Below are positions 1-5,965 of a stretch of 17,010 bases of DNA, piece by piece. The stretch is taken from contig URNX01000061.1 of the NCBI GenBank assembly GCA_900549415.1, positions 1 to 17,010 of the forward strand, in the 5' to 3' direction. Source of the stretch: an uncultured bacterium (GTDB taxonomy: Bacteria; Verrucomicrobiota; Lentisphaeria; Victivallales; UBA1829). Under the pieces are notes generated by a model. The model made no database searches. It worked only from the letters and a program-made list of their open reading frames with translations, and was not told the DNA's origin. Each line of letters opens with the position of its first letter. The first letter of the stretch is position 1. A program made the translations under genes and the position numbers.

Positions 1-272
1 TTCTGATACTGCCAGACCGCCGCGATGAGTTTTCCGTCCTTGCGGAACACATAGCAGATCACGCCGTTGGGATGGCGGATCTTCTTCACAAGTTTCGCCG
101 CCTCGAACAGGCGCGCCATCGTGTTGTACGCGACAGCGTTTTCCGAAAGCACCAGCTGATGGAAGTTCTGTCCGCCATGCCAGAGATTCGGCGTCAGAAG
201 ACGCTTCCAAATCTGGTTTTCATGAATGGAAATCGACTGAACCGCGCCCTCCCCGAGGTCTACCAGGAAACG
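1..272 (-). pseudogene. In-frame continuation of the glycoside hydrolase after the TAG codon
   Basis: Directly after TAG the same frame reads RFLVDLGEGAVQSISIHEN and goes on without another stop for 90 codons to the window edge. It passes through stretches such as WHGGQNFHQLVLSENAVAYN and VICYVFRKDGKLIAAVWQYQ. The composition, the Trp/Gly-rich barrel-end look and the following beta-strand pattern match the normal end of a GH barrel leading into a C-terminal beta domain. No start codon with a ribosome binding site begins it, so it is not a separate gene. No frameshift is needed, since the frame is unchanged across the stop. The true 3' end lies outside the window. Confidence 0.75.
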
Positions 273-2018
273 CTATACCGCATGATGCGGACGGATCAGA
301 GATTCCTCGTGGGAATTGTGTTTGACCTGCTGATCGATCAGATAGTAAATCTCCGTGTTCCAGAGCGGCATTTCAGGCTTTCCGTACTTCTTCATCTCCG
401 CGCGCAGATCCGCGATGTACTTGTCCGCAGGCCGGATCGAACCGAGCTCCCGCCCTGCATACGGATGAAAACCGACCGCATCGACGTAGTTCAAGCCGCC
501 GAGCTCCGCGCATTTGTCCATCCACGGAGTCGACGCCGCCCCGTAATCGCTGGTCAGACAGAATCCGGCGATCTTCGCGGCGGGATCCGCCTTGCGGATT
601 GCGGCGTTCGCCTCTTTCAGATACGTAACATACGCCTCCTGCGAAAGATAAAGATTCGGCTCGTTCGTAATCTCGTAAACCGGAACTCGCCCTTTCAGAT
701 GCTTCACGGTCTGATAGATGTAGTTGCGGTAAAGATCCTTCGGCGGGAGCAGAATGTGTCCGCGGGCACCTGCCATGCAGTTCGGCGGATCGTCCTTCAC
801 CCGCTCCGAAAGCGAATTCGCCCAGAGCGGCCAGCGCTGGCTCATCCACGATTTGTAATTCTCGATAAAACCGTCGCCCATCACCGGAAAGAGCGTTATG
901 TTGTACTTCGCATACAACGCCATCTGACGGTCAAGGTGACTGAAATCAAACTTCCCGCGTTCCCATTCGACTGCAGGCCAGTCAACTCCGCGCACGCCGC
1001 CGTCATGGTCGCGCAGAATACGACAGCCGATTTTGGCGTAAAGGTCAAAGCGGTCCTCAAACTGAGAGTTGCGGACCGTGTAGGCAGGAGATTTCACATG
1101 CGGGAACATCCGGCAGCCGAGCCCGCCGTTGAAACCGACGACAAAGTCTTTCGTGATGTCAATCGGCTTCGCCTCGTACTTTCCGATGACGCTGAAATAC
1201 TGCGTAAAAGTATCCAGCCCTTTTCCGTCCACCTTAAGACCGAAGCAGCCGAAGCGGTCCAGCTTCCGCGAATCCAGAGCAACTGTTTTCGCTTCACCGG
1301 GAGCGAGCTTGACCGGAACGGATTTGGAAAACACCGTTTTCCCCGTGTATTCATCCGCAATGCTCACGGAGACGTTCTGCGCAAACGCCGCATCGGAAGG
1401 ATTGAAAACTTTCAGATTCAGCTTCGCCGTCTCGCCGCGCAGATAGAGAGTCTTGTCCGGTACTACCGTCGCATTAACCGGAGCGGAGGGGGCGCCGATT
1501 TCCTCAATCTTGAGATCGTCGATATAGAACGTATCCGCAATTTTACCGTCATGAGTTGCACTCGCAATCTGGATATGATGCCAGCCGTTGCCCTCGCGCT
1601 TTTCCGTGGTGAAGGTAAAGTCGAAATTCTGCCATTCACCGCCGGCGAAGTTGAACATTCGGGAATAGGCAAGCCATTTGTCGTCGACTTTGAAGACGGA
1701 AATCCGGACCGTTTCGCCGCCCTTTTCCGCTTTGAGTTTCGCAGTGAAGCGGTAAGTCGTCGCAGGTTTCAGTTTGAATTCGCGGGAGAAGAGATCGAAA
1801 TATTCCGCGTACGGATTTTCAATCATCAGAGAGTTTTTCCCCGCGCCGGGCGCTCCGGCGGAGAGCTTCAGCGGAGTGAATTTCATTCCCGGATTCGTTG
1901 CCGGGCGCAGCTCTCTTTCAAGAGCAAATCCATCCGTTCCAAGTTCAAACGAACCGTTGAAGACGGTGTTTGCCGCCAATGCAAACGGCAGCATCAGGAG
2001 AAGAGGAGTTTTGTTCAT
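273..2018 (-). CDS. Secreted glycoside hydrolase, clan-A-like TIM barrel, ended by an internal TAG
   Basis: Residues 1-16 form a signal peptide (hydrophobic core, ALA-A cleavage region). Residues about 17-175 look like a carbohydrate-binding jelly-roll (starts NGSFELGTDGF, ends DTFYIDDLKIEE), about 180-280 like a beta-sandwich linker domain, and about 290 onward like a (beta/alpha)8 barrel. In the barrel, EITNEPNLY gives a likely acid/base Glu453 and LWNTEIYYL a likely nucleophile Glu556, the clan-A pattern; the exact GH family is not clear to me. The ATG at 2018 has AAGGA about 7 nt upstream and lies 28 nt after the pseudopilin stop, so the two are probably co-transcribed. Translation meets TAG (273-275) after residue 581. 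In clan-A folds the nucleophile sits on strand 7, so a product stopped here would lack the last barrel strand and any C-terminal domain. The frame continues downstream, so this is either a recent nonsense mutation, a read-through gene or a sequence error. Confidence 0.85.
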   Translation of the reverse strand: MNKTPLLLMLPFALAANTVFNGSFELGTDGFALERELRPATNPGMKFTPLKLSAGAPGAGKNSLMIENPYAEYFDLFSREFKLKPATTYRFTAKLKAEKGGETVRISVFKVDDKWLAYSRMFNFAGGEWQNFDFTFTTEKREGNGWHHIQIASATHDGKIADTFYIDDLKIEEIGAPSAPVNATVVPDKTLYLRGETAKLNLKVFNPSDAAFAQNVSVSIADEYTGKTVFSKSVPVKLAPGEAKTVALDSRKLDRFGCFGLKVDGKGLDTFTQYFSVIGKYEAKPIDITKDFVVGFNGGLGCRMFPHVKSPAYTVRNSQFEDRFDLYAKIGCRILRDHDGGVRGVDWPAVEWERGKFDFSHLDRQMALYAKYNITLFPVMGDGFIENYKSWMSQRWPLWANSLSERVKDDPPNCMAGARGHILLPPKDLYRNYIYQTVKHLKGRVPVYEITNEPNLYLSQEAYVTYLKEANAAIRKADPAAKIAGFCLTSDYGAASTPWMDKCAELGGLNYVDAVGFHPYAGRELGSIRPADKYIADLRAEMKKYGKPEMPLWNTEIYYLIDQQVKHNSHEESLIRPHHAV

Positions 2019-2046
2019 GTCTGTTCCTTATTTTAATGAAGTTGAA

Positions 2047-2829
2047 TTATTCAAAGAGAGCAACCCAGCCCGGACCGTATTTTTGACCGTCACCTCTGTG
2101 GATGTTCTTCAATGTTCCGGCTTTTCTGGATACGACGGAACCGTTCACCTTGTAGAATGTGGCTCGAAGCTGGTGAACATAAACCTGTTCCACACACTCC
2201 TCCATTGTCTTCCCTTCCGTAATACCGACAAATTTGCGGCTTACGGGATCAAAGCATCTCACTCCAAAGACTGTAGCAGAAGGTTGCTGACTGGTGAGCA
2301 GATACATATTCGGATCCATTCCAGTTATTTTAGCCGTCTGGTCATGAGAAGGCAAACTTGGAATTCCCCCTCCATACCACTGGGAAGCTTCTGTTATATT
2401 GAAAGTGTCAATCGGCATGTAAGAATTGAAATATCTCTTTGCAGCTGCACTGTCACTCAGCGGAGCAACCGCCTTGTGTGACGGACAGAACCAAAGTCCG
2501 CTCTGTTTATCCGAATATGGCTTTGTCCCCGTATACGAAGCCAAGAGAACAGGAAAGTAAGCATCATAGCCGCTGTTGTTCGTCAGCGGAAGCCGGTCGG
2601 CGTTATCTGTAGAATAGCTGATGGATGCCGTTCCGATCTGCCGCAGATTCCCCACGCATGTAATCTCCCTCGCTTTGTCCCGAGCCGAATTCAGCGCAGG
2701 CAGAAGCATGCCCGCAAGGATTGCAATGATTGCAATTACTACGAGGAGCTCTATAAGGGTAAATCTGCAGGATTTACCCTTCAGATATCTTATATCTGAA
2801 CCCATACATGCCGTTAATCTGTTTTTCAT
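2047..2829 (-). CDS. Pseudopilin-like protein with type IV pilin/type II secretion N-terminus
   Basis: A 260-residue protein. Residues 23-45 are a prepilin-type N-terminal helix (FTLIELLVVIAIIAILAG) with Glu27 at the +5 position, followed by LLPALNSARDKAREITCVGNLRQIG, the signature of the large xcpT/pulG-like families of Lentisphaerota and Planctomycetota. The rest is a soluble domain ending HRGDGQKYGPGWVALFE. Cleavage by prepilin peptidase would fall before Phe23, but the -1 residue is Arg (KGKSCR/FTLIE) rather than the canonical Gly. The ATG at 2829 is preferred because AAAGG lies about 8 nt upstream; in-frame ATGs further upstream (including the one giving 281 residues) lack one. First gene of a two-gene leftward operon with the hydrolase, divergent from the LacI gene. 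A link to secretion or surface display of the hydrolase is inferred from position only. Base composition is more AT-rich than in the division genes. Confidence 0.88.
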   Translation of the reverse strand: MKNRLTACMGSDIRYLKGKSCRFTLIELLVVIAIIAILAGMLLPALNSARDKAREITCVGNLRQIGTASISYSTDNADRLPLTNNSGYDAYFPVLLASYTGTKPYSDKQSGLWFCPSHKAVAPLSDSAAAKRYFNSYMPIDTFNITEASQWYGGGIPSLPSHDQTAKITGMDPNMYLLTSQQPSATVFGVRCFDPVSRKFVGITEGKTMEECVEQVYVHQLRATFYKVNGSVVSRKAGTLKNIHRGDGQKYGPGWVALFE

Positions 2830-2922
2830 AGTTCTGCCTTTCGTTTGTTTTTCACTCTTTGTTTTCATTACTTTGTTTTTTTGCGCAAGCATGCCGAAAA
2901 AAGACCGCTGTCATCCCCGACT

Positions 2923-2936
2923 GCTATAATTATAGC
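2923..2936. promoter_or_regulatory. Candidate operator palindrome over the -10 box
   Basis: GCTATAATTATAGC is a perfect 14-bp palindrome covering the -10 hexamer and the start region of the leftward promoter. LacI-family dimers bind short palindromes, so the neighbouring regulator is the natural candidate to bind and repress here. The match could partly be chance because TATAAT is itself nearly symmetric. Confidence 0.4.
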
Positions 2937-2957
2937 ACAGAAACGGATTTTTGACAA
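2929..2957 (-). promoter_or_regulatory. Promoter of the pseudopilin-hydrolase operon
   Basis: On the minus strand, TTGTCA (2952-2957), a 17-bp spacer and a perfect TATAAT (2929-2934) preceded by TGTGC, giving an extended -10 as well. Transcription would start near 2921, leaving a leader of about 92 nt before the ATG at 2829. Confidence 0.8.
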
Positions 2958-2984
2958 GAGGGGAAAAGAATGAAAAAAGTTTAC

Positions 2985-3014
2985 AAAATGACACATTAAC
3001 AAATAAAATGAAAC
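2985..3014. repeat. Two AAAATGAMAC direct repeats, 20 bp apart
   Basis: AAAATGACAC (2985-2994) and AAAATGAAAC (3005-3014) differ at one position and are spaced by two helical turns. They lie between the two divergent promoters, upstream of both -35 boxes. Possible activator or repressor half-sites; the region is AT-rich, so chance similarity is a real alternative. Confidence 0.25.
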
Positions 3015-3021
3015 AATGTTC

Positions 3022-3050
3022 TTGATTTTCTCTGGAAACAGGTGTATTTT
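3022..3050 (+). promoter_or_regulatory. Promoter of the LacI-family gene
   Basis: TTGATT (3022-3027), 17-bp spacer, TATTTT (3045-3050). The start point would be near 3057, only a few bases before the AAAGGAG ribosome binding site that precedes the ATG at 3073, so the leader is very short. Confidence 0.65.
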
Positions 3051-3072
3051 ATAAAAACAAAGGAGAAAAGAC

Positions 3073-4029
3073 ATGCGGATCGGCATACAGAACATTGTAA
3101 AGGAGTCGGGATATTCCAGAACCACGGTTTCCCGTGCGCTGAACGGGTCGAGACAGGTCGCGGAAAATGCACGAAAAAAAATTCAGGAAATTGCACTGCG
3201 GCTCGGATACCGGCAGAACAGAAAGGTCATTGCAATTATCGTGCCATCCCTCGGAGGCGATTATTACTGGGGAAAATTTCTCAAAGAAACGACAAAAGCC
3301 CTGGAAATTTCCAATTATCATATTCTCTCCATCCGGGAAACGGAACTGAAACTTATTGAGAGTTACCCTCTCGCCGGAGCGATCGCGATTCTTCAGACCA
3401 ACGCTCTTGTAAAATACTGGAATGAACATTTTGACATTCCCCTCGTCTGCATCAACACGACTTCGCGCCATCTGGACGGCATCTACTCCATCTACTCCAA
3501 TGAAGAACAGGGAATGAGTGCGCTGCTCCGGCATCTGATTGCGCTCGGTCATCGCAGGATAGCAGTCACCTGCGAACATTTTCAGGAAAGTTCCGCAATT
3601 TCCCCCACACACATACAAAGATTGAATTTCTATCGGAAAATCATGCGTTCCTACGGGTTCCCGGACGATCTTCTGCTTTACTACAACTGGCAGCCGGAAA
3701 GTCTGCTCCCTGGGATTCGCGATATTCTGGACCGGAAAGCAACGGTAATCATATCCCTGGTCGAATCCCACTCTCAACGTCTGCTCTTCTATCTTCATGA
3801 ACTCGGTTTGAAAGTTCCGGACGACATCTCCGTCTGCGGCTGGCTGACGGATTACGACAAGTTCTGCATTCCTCCGATAACCGGAGTGGAACAGAATTTT
3901 CCCCTCATGGCAAAGCATGCGGTTGTCACTCTGAACAAAATGCTGAACCATGAATCAGTTGCGGAAGACATCGTGATTGATTACAACATTTTCATCCGTC
4001 AGAGCACGGGGCCGGCGAAGGAGGAGTGA
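3073..4029 (+). CDS. LacI-family transcriptional regulator lacking the usual hinge helix
   Basis: A 318-residue DNA-binding repressor/activator that probably senses a sugar. Residues 3-23 (IGIQNIVKESGYSRTTVSRAL) are the LacI helix-turn-helix, followed by helix 3 to GYRQN at 45-49. The protein then passes straight into the first beta strand of the periplasmic-binding-like effector domain (KVIAIIVPSLGGDYYWG, 51-67). The stretch that normally holds the hinge helix (about 10 residues, NxxAxxL) is missing, which explains the slightly short length. The effector domain shows the family marks HLIALGHRRIAVT, KVPDDISVCGW and the C-terminal IRQST. A strong AAAGGAG lies upstream of the ATG. It is divergent from the pseudopilin-hydrolase operon, its likely target, and converges with the RNase H gene with a 6-bp gap. 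The effector sugar cannot be told from sequence. Confidence 0.93.
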   Translation: MRIGIQNIVKESGYSRTTVSRALNGSRQVAENARKKIQEIALRLGYRQNRKVIAIIVPSLGGDYYWGKFLKETTKALEISNYHILSIRETELKLIESYPLAGAIAILQTNALVKYWNEHFDIPLVCINTTSRHLDGIYSIYSNEEQGMSALLRHLIALGHRRIAVTCEHFQESSAISPTHIQRLNFYRKIMRSYGFPDDLLLYYNWQPESLLPGIRDILDRKATVIISLVESHSQRLLFYLHELGLKVPDDISVCGWLTDYDKFCIPPITGVEQNFPLMAKHAVVTLNKMLNHESVAEDIVIDYNIFIRQSTGPAKEE

Positions 4030-4035
4030 CGGAAC

Positions 4036-4500
4036 TCAGGCGGAAAAGCCCTCGTCGTCGAGCAGATTTTCGCCGTCGGCCGCGGCGGTGGCGAGTTCAT
4101 CGCAGCGGTTGTTTTCGGGGGTCTCGGCGTGTCCCTTGACCCAGATGAATTTGCAGCGGTGGCGGATTTTCGCGACGAAGAGGCGCCGCCAGAGGTCGAT
4201 GTTTTTCACCGCGTCGCCGGATTTGTTCTTCCATCCGTTTTTGCGCCAGCGGTCGAGCCATCCCTTCTCCATCGTGTCGATGAGATAGCGGGAATCGGAA
4301 TAGATTGTGAGAATGCACGGCTCCTTCAGCGCCTCAAGCGCCGCGATGACGGCGAGCACTTCCATGCGGTTGTTCGTTGTCCGCCGGAATCCGGACGACA
4401 TTTCCCTGCGGAACTCGCGGTATTTCAGCACCACGCCGAATCCTCCGCGCCCGGGGTTTCCGCGGCACGCGCCATCCGTGTAAACTTCAACTTGCTTCAT
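4036..4500 (-). CDS. rnhA: Ribonuclease HI
   Basis: Cleaves the RNA strand of RNA-DNA hybrids. The 154-residue length is typical. The DEDD metal-binding set is visible: Asp9 in VYTDGACRGNPG, Glu47 in NNRMEVLAVIAALE, Asp69 in IYSDSRYLI and Asp134 in NNRCDELA, with the catalytic-loop His124 in WVKGHAETPEN. The ATG at 4500 (MKQVEVYTDG) matches the family start; longer in-frame versions run back through a terminator hairpin and into the nfu-like gene. No clear Shine-Dalgarno sequence precedes it, and the T-tract of the upstream terminator ends only 13 nt before the start codon, so how it is expressed is unclear. It converges with the LacI gene with a 6-bp gap and no visible terminator between them. 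Confidence 0.93.
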   Translation of the reverse strand: MKQVEVYTDGACRGNPGRGGFGVVLKYREFRREMSSGFRRTTNNRMEVLAVIAALEALKEPCILTIYSDSRYLIDTMEKGWLDRWRKNGWKNKSGDAVKNIDLWRRLFVAKIRHRCKFIWVKGHAETPENNRCDELATAAADGENLLDDEGFSA

Positions 4501-4513
4501 AAAACGCCGATAC

Positions 4514-4551
4514 AAAAAATGCGCGGAGAAAGCGAAAAAGCTCTCCGCGCA
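4514..4551 (-). terminator. Intrinsic terminator after the nfu-like gene
   Basis: On the minus strand, stem TGCGCGGAGA / TCTCCGCGCA (10 bp, 4520-4529 with 4542-4551), a 12-nt loop, then TTTTTT (4514-4519). It begins 13 nt after the nfu-like stop codon and ends just before the rnhA start. Confidence 0.85.
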
Positions 4552-4564
4552 GATTTCACGCCGG

Positions 4565-4783
4565 TCAGGCGCGTTCCACAACGATCTCGGGATCAATTTC
4601 ATCGCGCAGGATGCGCTCGATGCCGTCCTTGATGGTCATGGTTGCATGAGGACAGCCGCCGCAGGCGCCCTTGAGCGCGAGGGTGACGTTTTTGCCTTCG
4701 ATCGAGACAATCTCAAGATCGCCGCCGTCAGCCTGGAGAAAGCCGCGGAGCTCTTCGAGTTTCGTTCTGATTTTCTCTTCCAT
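4565..4783 (-). CDS. Stand-alone NifU C-terminal (Nfu) domain Fe-S scaffold protein
   Basis: A 72-residue protein that is essentially just the Nfu domain. It starts MEEKIRTKLEELRGFLQADG, then GDLEIVSIEGKNVTLALKGA, then the CxxC motif GACGGCPHATMTIKDGIE with Cys41 and Cys44, which in this family bridge a [4Fe-4S] cluster between subunits. It carries assembled clusters to target enzymes in the cytoplasm. The ATG at 4783 has GGAAGGA about 9 nt upstream; the longer 142-residue frame overlaps the desulfurase and has no family support. It lies 47 bp downstream of a cysteine desulfurase-like gene, a sensible functional pair, but also has its own promoter candidate in that gap. Confidence 0.9.
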   Translation of the reverse strand: MEEKIRTKLEELRGFLQADGGDLEIVSIEGKNVTLALKGACGGCPHATMTIKDGIERILRDEIDPEIVVERA

Positions 4784-4817
4784 CTTCGTAATCCTTCCGT
4801 TAGATGTTGATACCCTA

Positions 4818-4845
4818 ACTATAGCCGCACTTAGTAATTTTTCAA
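4818..4845 (-). promoter_or_regulatory. Possible internal promoter for the nfu-like gene
   Basis: Minus strand TTGAAA (4840-4845), 16-bp spacer, TATAGT (4818-4823). The -35 box lies in the last codons of the desulfurase and the start point would be about 27 nt before the nfu ATG. Confidence 0.5.
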
Positions 4846-5964
4846 TGCCTGATTGAAAACGTTTTTGAAAACTTCCGCATCCGCCTCCGCCGTATCGTCC
4901 CAAAACGAAAGACGGAACGCGCCGAACGCGAGAGTCCGGCCGTATCCCATCGCGGTCAGAGTCTCCGAAGGCGACGGGGTTTCCGCCATGCACGCGGAGC
5001 CCGCGGCGGCGGAGATACCTTTGCTTTCCAGAATCCGCACAAGAACAGCCCCCTGGTGGTGCGGGAAAATCAGATGGAGGATATACGGAGACGCATGTTC
5101 CGGAGCGACCGTCTCAACCACATCGGTCTCCGCCGGAATCGACGCCCGGATGGAAGCGCGGATCGACGCGACGCGCGCCGCCCGTTCCGCGAGTTTCGGA
5201 ATCAGCGTCTCGACGACCTCCGCAACCGTCACCGCCGCGGCCGGCTGACAGCGTCCGACCGCATGATGAATTCCGCGCAGAGCCTGAAACGTCTTCGAAA
5301 CCGTCCGGTTCGGCGTGTCGCGCCACAGCAGAGCCGCCCCGCAGGGCGCACCGATCTTGCATCCGGAAAGGGTCATCATATCCAGCTTCGCCTCCTTCCA
5401 CGGGACAGCGATTTTGCAGACCGACTGCGTGGTGTCGGCAAGAAACCGCGCTTTCGGAGCGTGCTGATCGAGCAGAGCGCGCAGTTCAACGAGGTTCTGA
5501 ACCGCGCCCGTCTCCGCATTGACATGATGAACCGCCAGGAGCGAAGTGTGCGCATTGAGAAGCGGAATCAGCGAATCGGGGCGTATCAGCCCGTCCCTGC
5601 CGACGTCGGCAGCGCGGATGGTGAGTCCGAACGCTTTTCCGAAACGCAGAAGCGCCTGTTTGAGCGCGGGATGTTCGGCCTTCGTCGTCACGATCTCCGT
5701 TCCGGGATGCGCCATGCAATGAGCATGGATTGCGGCGGCGAGCGACTCCGTTCCGGTGTTGCACCAGAGCACGGATGCGCCCGGGGCGAGAGCGGAAGCG
5801 AGACGCGCCGAGGCGTTCTTCACCGCTTTCGCGGAGCGGAGTCCGAAGGCGCCGGCGGCCTCCTGATTGCCGAAGAATTCTTTGGCGGCAGAGACGAAAC
5901 AGTCGAGCGCCCAGTCGAACGGGCGGGACGACGCGGCATTGTCAAGATAAAGCTGAACAGGCAT
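4831..5964 (-). CDS. Cysteine desulfurase-like class V aminotransferase (NifS/IscS family, divergent)
   Basis: PLP enzyme of 377 residues expected to move sulfur from cysteine to a protein cysteine for Fe-S assembly. It starts YLDNAASSRP (family YLDNAATT). Recognisable sites: NTGTESLAAAI (69-79) for the cofactor phosphate loop, Glu97-His98 (His stacks on PLP), HHVNAETG (146-153), Asp177 and Gln180 in FLADTTQS, the Schiff-base Lys203 in LSGCKIGAPCGAALL, and the sulfur-accepting Cys325 in AAAGSACMAE. Two departures stand out: the usual SxHK motif reads SGCK, and the early NPSSxH motif is replaced by GNQEAAGAFG. The ATG lies one nucleotide after the ftsI stop (TGAcATG) with AGGAAG upstream, so translation is probably coupled to ftsI. 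The nfu-like gene follows. It could also be a related lyase, but the retained active Cys favours desulfurase. Confidence 0.85.
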   Translation of the reverse strand: MPVQLYLDNAASSRPFDWALDCFVSAAKEFFGNQEAAGAFGLRSAKAVKNASARLASALAPGASVLWCNTGTESLAAAIHAHCMAHPGTEIVTTKAEHPALKQALLRFGKAFGLTIRAADVGRDGLIRPDSLIPLLNAHTSLLAVHHVNAETGAVQNLVELRALLDQHAPKARFLADTTQSVCKIAVPWKEAKLDMMTLSGCKIGAPCGAALLWRDTPNRTVSKTFQALRGIHHAVGRCQPAAAVTVAEVVETLIPKLAERAARVASIRASIRASIPAETDVVETVAPEHASPYILHLIFPHHQGAVLVRILESKGISAAAGSACMAETPSPSETLTAMGYGRTLAFGAFRLSFWDDTAEADAEVFKNVFNQALKNY

Positions 5965-5965
5965 G

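Noticed and set aside
273..275. TAG read as pyrrolysine
   Set aside because: Only one such codon, no pyl genes in the window, and carbohydrate hydrolases are not known pyrrolysine users. Kept only as a general read-through possibility.
72..2036. 654-codon rightward open frame opposite the hydrolase gene
   Set aside because: No ribosome binding site, Arg/Val-rich composition without any domain, and it mirrors a recognisable secreted enzyme on the other strand. Long antisense frames are common in GC-rich DNA.
3049..3951. 300-codon leftward open frame opposite the LacI gene
   Set aside because: The LacI frame has a good promoter, ribosome binding site and clear domains; the antisense frame has none.
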